From JBHAEC01 sp041855385 (lineage in GTDB: Bacteria > Bacillota > Negativicutes > Veillonellales > Veillonellaceae): a DNA stretch of 15,078 nucleotides. The stretch covers positions 1 to 15,078 of the forward strand of contig JBHAEC010000118.1 in NCBI GenBank assembly GCA_041855385.1. The letters run 5' to 3'. The notes under the pieces are model-generated. The model was not told where the DNA came from. It saw only the letters and a list, made by a program, of their open reading frames with translations, and made no database searches. This document shows, one piece after another, positions 1-6,873 of the stretch (its first letter is position 1; each line of letters begins with the position of its first letter). A program made the translations under genes and the position numbers.

Positions 1-423
1 GAACAAACTGAATGGGCCCATTACACGAAACTGGTAGATCCCTTGATTATCCTCTTTTTATCCATTCAAATGACTCCGTCGGCACTAAAGATACTCATTC
101 CGTCGGTTAAGCAAATTATAGGGGTAGCTCCGAGAGATTTGCATGATGAAGTACAAACGGTAATGGATGACTTTATGAAGCGATACCGATTCAGGGATTA
201 TGTGACGTCTGTGCAACAATACGGAAATATGCGCATGATTGAAATAGATATCCTTTTATCTAAGCACCACGATATACAAACTGTTGTCGATGCGGATAAA
301 ATTCGGGCAGAAATCGATGAAGCCCTGGGTGGAAGACATGTAGAAAAATGGTTGACCATAACATTTACTACGACACGTCGATGGATGGCTTCCGATTATG
401 ATCTGGAGGAAGATGAGGAATAG
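1..423 (+). CDS. Cation diffusion facilitator (CDF) transporter, C-terminal part, 5' end outside window
   Basis: The reading frame is open from base 1 and ends at TAG 421-423, giving 140 visible residues of a gene that starts upstream. The first part (VDPLIILFLSIQM, about residues 12-24) looks like the last membrane helix of a CDF metal/proton antiporter, including the usual Asp-Pro at its start. It is followed by the family's cytoplasmic alpha/beta domain: a long helix, a strand (MRMIEIDILL), then a helix (ADKIRAEIDEAL) and a closing strand. In this family the tail is a dimerising metal-sensing domain. The end is acidic (DYDLEEDEE). Substrate metal cannot be told because helices 2 and 5 with the binding residues are missing. 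The family call rests on fold pattern, not on a catalytic motif. Confidence 0.72.
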   Translation, partial: EQTEWAHYTKLVDPLIILFLSIQMTPSALKILIPSVKQIIGVAPRDLHDEVQTVMDDFMKRYRFRDYVTSVQQYGNMRMIEIDILLSKHHDIQTVVDADKIRAEIDEALGGRHVEKWLTITFTTTRRWMASDYDLEEDEE

Positions 424-449
424 GGAAGATGAAGGGTGCCTTCCGAAGG

Positions 450-478
450 TAGTCAAAGACATTCATATATGATACTAT
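450..478 (+). promoter_or_regulatory. Weak candidate promoter for serS
   Basis: TACTAT at 473-478 is preceded by TG at 470-471 (extended -10 spacing) and by TAGTCA at 450-455, 17 bases upstream. Each hexamer matches only 4 of 6 consensus bases. The 105-base gap before serS holds no T-box-like leader and no clear terminator, so read-through from the upstream gene is also possible. Confidence 0.25.
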
Positions 479-528
479 TAGGGTATGGTAAATACGGTAA
501 AAACTGATGAAAATAGGAGTGGTTGGTC

Positions 529-1809
529 ATGTTAGATTTGCGGTTTATGCGAGAAAATTTGGAAATAGTGCAGGAAAACTTAAAAAACCGAAAGAATCAA
601 ACGGATTTACAGGATTTTGTTGACCTCTATGATCAGAGAAAGACACTTATTCAGGAGGTAGAGGCTTTAAAGGCGACTCGGAATAAAGTAACTGAAGAGA
701 TCAGTATATTGAAGCGGAATAAGGAAAATGCAGATGAAAAAATTGCGGAAATGAAGATTGTAGGAGATAAAATTGCCGATTTGGATGAGGCTGTAAAAGG
801 TGTAGAGAAAAGTATTCTCGACATGGTTCTCATGCTTCCCAATATTTGTGATGGTTCCGTTCCGATTGGAGCTGATGAGGAAGAGAATGTAGAGGTACGT
901 CGCTGGGGAACTCCGAGAGAATTCTCTTTTGAGCCGAAATCCCATTGGGATATTGGAGAAAACCTAGACATTTTAGACTTTGAGCGGGCCGCAAAAGTGA
1001 CAGGAGCACGATTTACATTTTACAAAGGTCTGGGAGCCAGACTGGAAAGGGCTGTCATTAATTTTATGCTCGATCTCCATACGGAAAAACATGGATATAC
1101 GGAAATGTGCACCCCTTTTATTGCAAACCGTACATCCATGACAAACACAGGACAGCTCCCAAAGTTTGAAGAAGATATGTTTAGACTGGAAAGTACGGAA
1201 TACTATTTAATCCCTACTTCTGAGGTTACGCTGACCAATTACCGTGCGGAAGAGATTATAAGCGGTGAGGATTTGCCTATTTATATTACTGCTTATACGC
1301 CTTGTTTTAGAGCGGAAGCAGGTTCGGCAGGAAGAGATACAAGGGGCTTGATTCGTCAACATCAATTTAACAAGGTTGAGATGGTAAAAATTGTGCGCCC
1401 CGACACATCTTTTGAAGAACTGGAAAAATTGACGGCAAATGCTGAAGAGGTGTTGGAATTATTGGAGCTTCCGTACCGTACGATTGCTCTTTGTACCGGA
1501 GATATCGGTTTCGGGTCGGCTAAGACATATGATGTAGAAGTGTGGATGCCGGGGCAAAATAAATACAGAGAGATTTCCTCTTGTTCAAATATGACCGACT
1601 TTCAGGCTAGGCGGGCCAATATGAGGTTCCGAGATTCGGTAAAGGATAAACCACAATTGGTACATACACTGAATGGATCCGGCCTTGCGGTAGGTAGAAC
1701 GGTAGCCGCTATTTTAGAAAACTGTCAAGAAGCAGACGGTAGCGTGAGAATTCCGAAAGTGCTCCAGCCTTACATGGGAGGCTGTGAGATTATTGAAGCG
1801 GACAAATAA
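529..1809 (+). CDS. serS: Seryl-tRNA synthetase
   Basis: Charges tRNA-Ser with serine in the cytoplasm; class II synthetase, 426 residues, normal for bacterial SerRS. The N-terminal ~100 residues are the charged helical tRNA-binding coiled coil (Lys/Glu-rich). The catalytic core shows the TSE serine-binding motif (residues 230-232), motif 2 (FRAEAGSAGRDTRG, starting at residue 260) and motif 3 (NGSGLAVGR, residues 382-390). The ATG at 529 is chosen over the in-frame TTG at 523 because SerRS proteins begin MLDLRF and AGGAGT at 515-520 lies 8 bases upstream. A strong hairpin follows the stop. No T-box leader is visible, although T-boxes are common before serS in Firmicutes. Identification is secure. 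Confidence 0.97.
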   Translation: MLDLRFMRENLEIVQENLKNRKNQTDLQDFVDLYDQRKTLIQEVEALKATRNKVTEEISILKRNKENADEKIAEMKIVGDKIADLDEAVKGVEKSILDMVLMLPNICDGSVPIGADEEENVEVRRWGTPREFSFEPKSHWDIGENLDILDFERAAKVTGARFTFYKGLGARLERAVINFMLDLHTEKHGYTEMCTPFIANRTSMTNTGQLPKFEEDMFRLESTEYYLIPTSEVTLTNYRAEEIISGEDLPIYITAYTPCFRAEAGSAGRDTRGLIRQHQFNKVEMVKIVRPDTSFEELEKLTANAEEVLELLELPYRTIALCTGDIGFGSAKTYDVEVWMPGQNKYREISSCSNMTDFQARRANMRFRDSVKDKPQLVHTLNGSGLAVGRTVAAILENCQEADGSVRIPKVLQPYMGGCEIIEADK

Positions 1810-1820
1810 ATAAGTGTTGT

Positions 1821-1847
1821 GATAACCTCCGTGAACCGGAGGTTATC
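1821..1847 (+). terminator. Strong hairpin after serS, without U-tract
   Basis: A perfect 11-bp stem (GATAACCTCCG 1821-1831, complement 1837-1847) closes a 5-base loop, starting 11 bases after the serS stop. It is placed like a terminator, but neither side is followed by a run of T, so it may act as an mRNA 3'-end stabiliser or a Rho-assisted stop instead of a classic intrinsic terminator. Confidence 0.5.
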
Positions 1848-1853
1848 CTGTGA

Positions 1854-1881
1854 AGGACAAAATGGAAAAATGTGATATACT
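1854..1881 (+). promoter_or_regulatory. Candidate promoter for the transaldolase/Fsa gene
   Basis: Extended -10 element: TG at 1873-1874, one base, then TATACT at 1876-1881. AGGACA at 1854-1859 could be the -35 (4 of 6 matches, 16-base spacer). Predicted transcription start is near 1888, giving a leader of only about 12 bases before the ATG at 1900. Confidence 0.55.
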
Positions 1882-1899
1882 GATTTAATGGAGGCGAAG

Positions 1900-2544
1900 A
1901 TGAAATTTTTTATTGATACGGCTAACTTTGAAGAAATAAAAAGTGCTTACGAATTGGGATTTATTGCGGGAGTAACGACTAATCCTTCCTTAATTGCAAA
2001 GGAAAAGAAGAATATCCACGATGTTATTCGTGAAATTGCTTCTCATGTAGAAGGTCCTATCAGTGCAGAAGTTATTGCGACAGAAGCAGAGGGCATGATT
2101 AAGGAAGCCGATGAGTTGGTGAAGCTGGGAGAAAATATCGTTATTAAGGTTCCTATGACAGCGGAAGGATTAAAGGCGGTAGCGGTACTTAACAAAAAAG
2201 GGATTCCTACAAATGTAACCTTGGTTTTTACTGCAAATCAGGCACTGCTGGCGGCTCGTGCGGGAGCTACTTATGTAAGTCCTTTTGTGGGAAGACTTGA
2301 TGATATCAGTCAAGAGGGGATTCAGCTCATTGAGGATATTTCCAATATTTTTGCCATTCACGGCATCGATACGGAGATTATTGCGGCAAGTATTCGTCAA
2401 CCTATTCATATAACACAATGTGCAAAGGCGGGAGCGCATATTGCTACAGTGCCTTACGGCGTATTATTAAATGCATTAAAGCATCCTTTGACGGATGCAG
2501 GCATTGAGCGATTTTTAAAAGATTGGGCGGAAGCAAACAAATAG
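1900..2544 (+). CDS. fsa: Transaldolase / fructose-6-phosphate aldolase family (Fsa/TalC/MipB)
   Basis: A 214-residue class I aldolase of the small transaldolase type, acting in the non-oxidative pentose phosphate pathway or on fructose 6-phosphate. Visible: FIDTAN with Asp6, GVTTNPS with Asn28, and the Schiff-base lysine Lys83 in VIKVPMT. Two positions that separate the activities, as I recall them, are transaldolase-like: Glu57 (Gln59 in E. coli FSA) and Phe129 (Tyr131 in FSA). Transaldolase is therefore the likelier reaction, although the family is often labelled fructose-6-phosphate aldolase. Start: GGAGG at 1890-1894 serves the ATG at 1900; an in-frame ATG at 1888 overlaps this ribosome site and is probably not used. 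glpX follows after 55 bases, so both enzymes of sugar phosphate metabolism are probably co-transcribed. Confidence 0.93.
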   Translation: MKFFIDTANFEEIKSAYELGFIAGVTTNPSLIAKEKKNIHDVIREIASHVEGPISAEVIATEAEGMIKEADELVKLGENIVIKVPMTAEGLKAVAVLNKKGIPTNVTLVFTANQALLAARAGATYVSPFVGRLDDISQEGIQLIEDISNIFAIHGIDTEIIAASIRQPIHITQCAKAGAHIATVPYGVLLNALKHPLTDAGIERFLKDWAEANK

Positions 2545-2599
2545 TATTAACACTATATGGAACATATGTTTTAAATCTGACCGAAGAGGAGGTAGCACA

Positions 2600-3565
2600 G
2601 TGGATCGCACATTAGCATTGGAATTTGTACGAGTAACAGAAGCGGCGGCGCTTAAAAGCGGTCGGCTAATGGGACGGGGAGATAAGGACGGAGCGGATCA
2701 GCTTGCGGTTGATGGCATGCGTCAAACATTTGATACTGTTCCGATTAGTGGTACAGTAGTAATCGGAGAAGGCGAAATAGATGAAGCTCCTATGCTATAT
2801 ATTGGGGAAAAAGTTGGATCCGGAGGAGAAGAAGTAGACATCGCTGTAGATCCTGTAGAAGGAACGAACCTGATTGCGAAGGGACAGAATGGTGCTATTG
2901 CAGTGCTCGCCATTGCGCCGAAGGGAGGTCTCCTTCATGCACCCGATATGTATATGGATAAACTTTGTGTAGGACCGAGGGCTAAGGGTGTGATTGATAT
3001 TAATCAGCCGGTGGCTGAAAATCTTAGGCGCGTAGCAGATCGAATGGGGAGAGGCTTATCAGATTTGACTGTTGTTATGTTGGATCGTCCTCGCCACGAA
3101 AAAGTTATGGCTGAGTGTCGTGCCGCGGGAGCACGTATTAAACTCATCACCGACGGCGATGTGAATCCTGCTATGGAGTGCGGATTAGAAGGATCCGGTA
3201 TCCACATGGTTATCGGAATCGGCGGTGCTCCGGAAGGAGTGTTGGCGGCAGCGGCACTCAAGTGCATGGGTGGGGATATGCAGGCTAAACTTATGCCGGA
3301 AAACGAAGAGCAAATTCGCCGTTGTCATGAGATGGGAATTACCGATATTAACAGGGTTTTGACTATAGATGATTTGGTCAGTGGCGACGATGTAATTTTT
3401 GCGGCTACGGCGATTACGGAAGGAAATATTTTGAGTGGCATTAAATATTTTCCCGGAGGAGCACGTACACAATCGGTTGTGATGCGATATAAGACCGGAA
3501 CAGTTCGCTTTGTTGATACAATTCACAGTATCGATCGAAAACTGCAGTCTATGAAGGCTAAATAA
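2600..3565 (+). CDS. glpX: Class II fructose-1,6-bisphosphatase
   Basis: Hydrolyses fructose 1,6-bisphosphate to fructose 6-phosphate in gluconeogenesis; cytoplasmic, metal dependent. The 321 residues match the GlpX family (about 320-336). Key features: GDKDGAD with Asp33, VVIGEGEIDEAP with Glu57, and the metal-binding DPVEGT at residues 84-89 (Asp84, Glu87), followed by a Gly-rich C-terminal half (GIGGAPEG, FPGGAR). It starts with GTG at 2600, supported by GAGGAGG ending at 2592. The preceding transaldolase-family gene supplies the same sugar phosphate pool. In related genomes glpX is often followed by rho; here a terminator and a minus-strand glycosyltransferase pair follow instead. The position relative to rho is from general knowledge and is not seen here. 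Confidence 0.95.
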   Translation: MDRTLALEFVRVTEAAALKSGRLMGRGDKDGADQLAVDGMRQTFDTVPISGTVVIGEGEIDEAPMLYIGEKVGSGGEEVDIAVDPVEGTNLIAKGQNGAIAVLAIAPKGGLLHAPDMYMDKLCVGPRAKGVIDINQPVAENLRRVADRMGRGLSDLTVVMLDRPRHEKVMAECRAAGARIKLITDGDVNPAMECGLEGSGIHMVIGIGGAPEGVLAAAALKCMGGDMQAKLMPENEEQIRRCHEMGITDINRVLTIDDLVSGDDVIFAATAITEGNILSGIKYFPGGARTQSVVMRYKTGTVRFVDTIHSIDRKLQSMKAK

Positions 3566-3589
3566 GCTATACGAGTGCATATATGTTAT

Positions 3590-3642
3590 AAAAAGCTATC
3601 AAAGTAATTCATGTAGATGAAAATTACTTTGATAGCTTTTTT
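3590..3642. terminator. Bidirectional intrinsic terminator between glpX and the GT25 gene
   Basis: A perfect 20-bp stem (3590-3609 with 3622-3641) closes a 12-base loop. The + strand ends in six T (3637-3642) and the minus strand ends in five T (complement of 3590-3594), so it can stop transcription of glpX and of the convergent glycosyltransferase operon alike. Confidence 0.9.
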
Positions 3643-3677
3643 AGAAGAATTGACTATTTTCAAAGACTGGAAAGTGA

Positions 3678-4475
3678 TTAGTTTTTATTTCTAAAGAAAT
3701 CTTTTCCTATCCTCTTCATATAGGAAAACTTTAAACGTCTAAATATGAAGAGTAATTTGTTCCGTACAGATAATCGATACCACAGGTTTTTTAATGCTTT
3801 TCTGCGAAGCTGAGTACGTTTATCATCATAAATGCGGATATCCATAGTATCGATTACAGAGTTAGATTTGTATTCTTCTTTTACTGTTATCAGTTCTTCC
3901 GATAGCGTATAGATATGAATGCCTAGATAATCGTGATAACATTCAAAATGATCGATAGATAAATGCAAAGGTCTTTGTAGCTGAAGGATCATTTCAGCAC
4001 CATGTCGATTGATAATGTATCCATGGGTGCAATATTGTTTTCTTGTCTCCAGAATGTGAAGAGAGTCGGACAGAGAATCTTTGTGGAAGGCAAAGCTACT
4101 CGGAGTCTGTAATAATAAAATGGAAGGAGCATGTTGTTTATCCATCCAATCTAGGATTGCCTGTAGCTTCAATTCGTTAAAAGCGGGGGTAAAAGTAAAG
4201 TCATCCTCTAATATAAAACAAAGGGAATTTGAGGAGGATAAAAACTTATCGTAAATGGCAAGATGCGATAAAGCACAACCTATTTCTCCTTTTCGAAGCA
4301 AGCCGATATCGTTTACAAATCTGTTGACTTCTTCAACTGATAACTCGTCGCCCATAATGGCATCAAAAAATTGGATGGGGAAAGAAAGCGATTTAATTGA
4401 GGTAAGCACATCTTTTTTTCGATTGTGCATACCCGATTGAGAAATAATGTAGCAAGAAAAATTAGAGGAAATCAT
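3678..4475 (-). CDS. Glycosyltransferase family 25 (LPS biosynthesis type)
   Basis: A 265-residue cytoplasmic glycosyltransferase, probably adding a sugar to lipopolysaccharide core or another surface glycan. Family 25 hallmarks: an N-terminal strand with the pattern SCYIISQS, RKGEIGCALSHLAIYDKF at about residues 61-78, the acidic ILEDDF motif (Glu90-Asp91-Asp92), and THGYIINRHGAEMIL at 150-164. The C-terminal ~60 residues are rich in Lys and Arg, which would suit membrane association. The ATG at 4475 has AAAAGGA a few bases upstream. It lies 31 bases after the broken GT8 gene and is read in the same direction from the same promoter. Base composition is visibly more AT-rich than the flanking housekeeping genes, consistent with transfer. 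Acceptor and donor sugars cannot be told. Confidence 0.88.
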   Translation of the reverse strand: MISSNFSCYIISQSGMHNRKKDVLTSIKSLSFPIQFFDAIMGDELSVEEVNRFVNDIGLLRKGEIGCALSHLAIYDKFLSSSNSLCFILEDDFTFTPAFNELKLQAILDWMDKQHAPSILLLQTPSSFAFHKDSLSDSLHILETRKQYCTHGYIINRHGAEMILQLQRPLHLSIDHFECYHDYLGIHIYTLSEELITVKEEYKSNSVIDTMDIRIYDDKRTQLRRKALKNLWYRLSVRNKLLFIFRRLKFSYMKRIGKDFFRNKN

Positions 4476-4506
4476 AATAATCCTTTTCGTTATAAAGATA
4501 CTTTTA

Positions 4507-5318
4507 TTACCAGTTCATTTGATGATAATACCACCAAATATGTTTAAACTTTATAGGGAATTCGGTGTTCCAAGGTTTGGCAGAGGTATTGTAGTGTATA
4601 ATGGCAGGAATGGTTCCGTGTGATTTTAGAAAAGGAAACCTTTTGCGTTGTCTTACATAGTCCAATCCTGTTTGATAGTTGAATGATTGATCGGTAATAA
4701 GTATATCTTCTTTGAACAATTGATTTAAAACATATTGATCGGCATCGGCATTGTCGGCATTGTCTGAAGATAAAGCTAAGGCTTTCGCAGTCATTGATTC
4801 AGCTTTACATTTTTTATTATTTAGGAGGAGAACACCTGCATTGAAGTAGCTGTATGGTTTGTTATGAAAGTTTAGCGCAATAACATCTGTCGTTGCCATA
4901 GCATAAACATCATCGAGGGGCTGGGCAATATAGCTTTCCAGACTTTTCGTGATGACTACATCTGAGTCCAAATAGAATACTTTATCCTCGGGGATGAGAT
5001 CGAATATGTGATATCGTAAAAAAGTTGCAGAAGAAATATGCTCATAGGTTTTATGCCGATAAGCTGATTATGCTTCCCTTCTAAATGAGTGGATATCTGG
5101 TTAAACCATTCTTTAGGATAGTCGGTATGGAGCAGATATATTTTGGCATGACTATGATGGATGTGAATGGATTTTAGGGTAACTTGCAGATATTCTCTAA
5201 AATTATAATCGGAAATCAGACAGAAAGCAAAAGAAGGAAAGTTTTTCAGAGAGTGGGAAACGGGATTAGCCGATCCTTTTTTGTAGAGGTAAAGTGGTAT
5301 TTTTGTCCAATAGCTCAT
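4507..5318 (-). pseudogene. Glycosyltransferase family 8, interrupted by a -1 base frameshift
   Basis: The gene begins at ATG 5318 (AAGGAG just upstream) and encodes a family 8 start with FAFCLISDYNFREYLQVTL near residues 32-50. This frame runs to a stop at 4956-4958. From about 5052 down to 4507 the family sequence continues in the -1 frame: YEHISSATFLRYHIFDLIP, then FYLDSDVVI with the metal-binding DxD (codons at 4960-4968), YFNAGVLLLN, ADQYVLNQL, and the C-terminal IIHYNTSAKPWN. Restoring one A in the AAAA run (plus-strand T at 5049-5052) joins both parts in one 270-residue frame of normal family length. The gene would attach a hexose in LPS or surface glycan synthesis. It could be a true pseudogene, a phase-variable gene, a site of ribosomal or polymerase slippage, or a sequencing error. 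The downstream GT25 gene remains intact. Confidence 0.85.
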
Positions 5319-5405
5319 AAATCTCCTTTTGGCAGGGCATCGGTAAACGCGAATATTTCTTATTATTAAATACAAATATAAATATAAGAACGAATCTCTT
5401 TATAA

Positions 5406-5434
5406 ATTATACAATTGATCTAACAACTTGGCAA
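5406..5434 (-). promoter_or_regulatory. Promoter of the glycosyltransferase pair
   Basis: On the minus strand TTGCCA (5434-5429, 5 of 6) is followed after exactly 17 bases by TATAAT (5411-5406, 6 of 6). Transcription would start near 5399, leaving a leader of about 80 bases before the GT8 start at 5318. Confidence 0.75.
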
Positions 5435-5547
5435 ACCGATAAAATAGTATTTTTCTCGATGTCAGAAACATAAAAGGCGAAAAACCGGTTATATTTATGA
5501 AAAAAAGTGAGATAAAACATAAGTAGATTATACAAAGTGTTTTGTAG

Positions 5548-5553
5548 TATAAT
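5548..5553 (+). promoter_or_regulatory. Candidate -10 element of murA
   Basis: A perfect TATAAT lies at 5548-5553, about 60 bases before the murA start. No good -35 is found at 16-18 bases spacing, so this is a partial promoter call. A 5-bp inverted repeat (5576-5588) would lie in the leader. Confidence 0.45.
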
Positions 5554-5613
5554 AAATAGATGAAAAATAGGTATACAACATAGTGTTGAAATAGATTGTT
5601 TTGGAGGACCTTT

Positions 5614-6873
5614 GTGGAAAAGCTTATTATTAATGGTGGGAACCGTTTAAATGGGCATGTGCGCGTGAGTAGCGCAAAAAATGCCGTATTGCCGATTATT
5701 GCCGCAACGATGCTGGCAAAAACGCCTAGCCGTCTTATGGATTTACCGAATCTTGAAGATGTGCATACCATTTGCGATGTGATTGCTTCCCTTGGGGTAA
5801 GGATAGAAAAAGACGGGGCGGACATTATCTTTGATGCTTCCGTGATAAATAAAATTGAGGCGCCCTATGATTTGGTGCGCCGTATGCGGGCCTCTTTTTT
5901 AGTAATGGGGCCCCTCTTGGCGCGCAAAGGAGAAGCGAGGATATCTTTGCCCGGAGGATGTGCCATAGGAAGTCGTCCTATTGATTTACACTTAAAGGCG
6001 TTTGAGGCTTTGGGAGCTCAGATTGAGGTAGGCGAAGGATATGTCAGTGCGAAGGCACCAAATGGGTTGAAAGGAAGCCAAGTATATTTGGATTTTCCCA
6101 GTGTGGGAGCTACGGAAAATATTATTATGGCAGCTTCTTTGGCGGAAGGAAAAACCGTAGTGGAAAATGCCGCTCAGGAGCCGGAGATTGTTGATCTTGT
6201 TACCTATTTGAACAGCATGGGGGCCAATATTCGTGGAGCCGGAACCAATATTATCCGCATTGAAGGGGTCTCCGAGTTACAAGGGGCCGTACACACGGTT
6301 ATTCCCGACCGCATCGAAGCGGGCACTTATATGATTGCCGTTGCAATGACCGGCGGTGATGTATTTGTTGAAAATGCATTGTCGGAACACTTAAAACCGG
6401 TGGTGGCAAAACTGAAGGAAGCGGGCGTAAAAGTAGAAGAAGATATAGATGGTGTTCGGGTTATTAGCGATGGGGAGCTTAAGGCTGCAGATATAAAAAC
6501 TCTACCATACCCCGGATTTCCTACTGATATGCAGGCTCAATTTATGGCTCTTGCAACAGTGGCAAAGGGAACAAGTGTTGTCATGGAAACGGTTTTTGAA
6601 AACCGTTTTATGCATGTAGAAGAGTTACAGCGTATGGGGGCGAGCATTCGTGTTGAAGATCGTAGGGCCGTAGTTGATGGAGTGAATAAACTCCATGGAG
6701 CTGCTGTAAAAGCTACTGATTTGAGGGCAGGGGCAGCTTTAGTCTGTGCTGCACTTGTAGCAGATGGTGTAACTAAGGTAGAAAATTTACACCATATCGA
6801 CCGCGGATATGATGATTTGGTAGGTAAACTACAAAGGTTGGGTGCTGATATTGTTCGGATCCATGAAGAATAA
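5614..6873 (+). CDS. murA: UDP-N-acetylglucosamine 1-carboxyvinyltransferase
   Basis: First committed step of peptidoglycan synthesis: transfers enolpyruvate from PEP to UDP-GlcNAc in the cytoplasm. The 419 residues match the family. Seen: SSAKNAVLPI with Lys22 near the N terminus, RRMRASFLVMGP at about residues 89-100, and the catalytic Cys116 in LPGGCAIGSRPIDLH (the fosfomycin target position). Later family blocks include RIEAGTYMIA and the C-terminal HIDRGYDDLVGKL. The GTG at 5614 is chosen because MurA begins MEKLIINGG and GGAGG at 5603-5607 is 6 bases upstream; an upstream in-frame start at 5596 would lie ahead of that site. Its end overlaps the proposed mreB start by 11 bases, suggesting translational coupling. 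Firmicutes often carry a second murA copy; that cannot be judged here. Confidence 0.97.
   Translation: MEKLIINGGNRLNGHVRVSSAKNAVLPIIAATMLAKTPSRLMDLPNLEDVHTICDVIASLGVRIEKDGADIIFDASVINKIEAPYDLVRRMRASFLVMGPLLARKGEARISLPGGCAIGSRPIDLHLKAFEALGAQIEVGEGYVSAKAPNGLKGSQVYLDFPSVGATENIIMAASLAEGKTVVENAAQEPEIVDLVTYLNSMGANIRGAGTNIIRIEGVSELQGAVHTVIPDRIEAGTYMIAVAMTGGDVFVENALSEHLKPVVAKLKEAGVKVEEDIDGVRVISDGELKAADIKTLPYPGFPTDMQAQFMALATVAKGTSVVMETVFENRFMHVEELQRMGASIRVEDRRAVVDGVNKLHGAAVKATDLRAGAALVCAALVADGVTKVENLHHIDRGYDDLVGKLQRLGADIVRIHEE

Larger units (their letters stand above)
5319..5613. other. Divergent intergenic region between the GT8 gene and murA
   Basis: This AT-rich stretch holds the outward-facing promoters listed separately. 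Two small symmetric elements are seen: AAAATA-G-TATTTT at 5441-5453, just upstream of the minus-strand -35 and part of a longer imperfect palindrome ending in CGA/TCG; and CAACA-TAG-TGTTG at 5576-5588 in the murA leader. Either could bind a regulator, but both are short. I see no gene in this stretch that can be supported. Confidence 0.5.

Noticed and set aside
424..528. T-box riboswitch before serS
   Set aside because: The gap is only 105 bases and contains no antiterminator-like T-box motif or terminator hairpin.
4956..5375. GT8 N-terminal piece as a separate complete gene starting at 5375
   Set aside because: The region before ATG 5318 matches nothing and lies ahead of the ribosome site; the piece ends in out-of-frame residues after the A-run.
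5441..5453. AAAATA-G-TATTTT palindrome as an operator
   Set aside because: It is short and AT-only in an AT-rich region; chance is likely without a second copy or conserved site.
5400..5825. Open frame on the minus strand upstream of and into murA (141 codons)
   Set aside because: It overlaps the 5' part of murA and both promoters, resembles no family, and reads as Phe/Leu-rich translation of AT-rich intergenic DNA.
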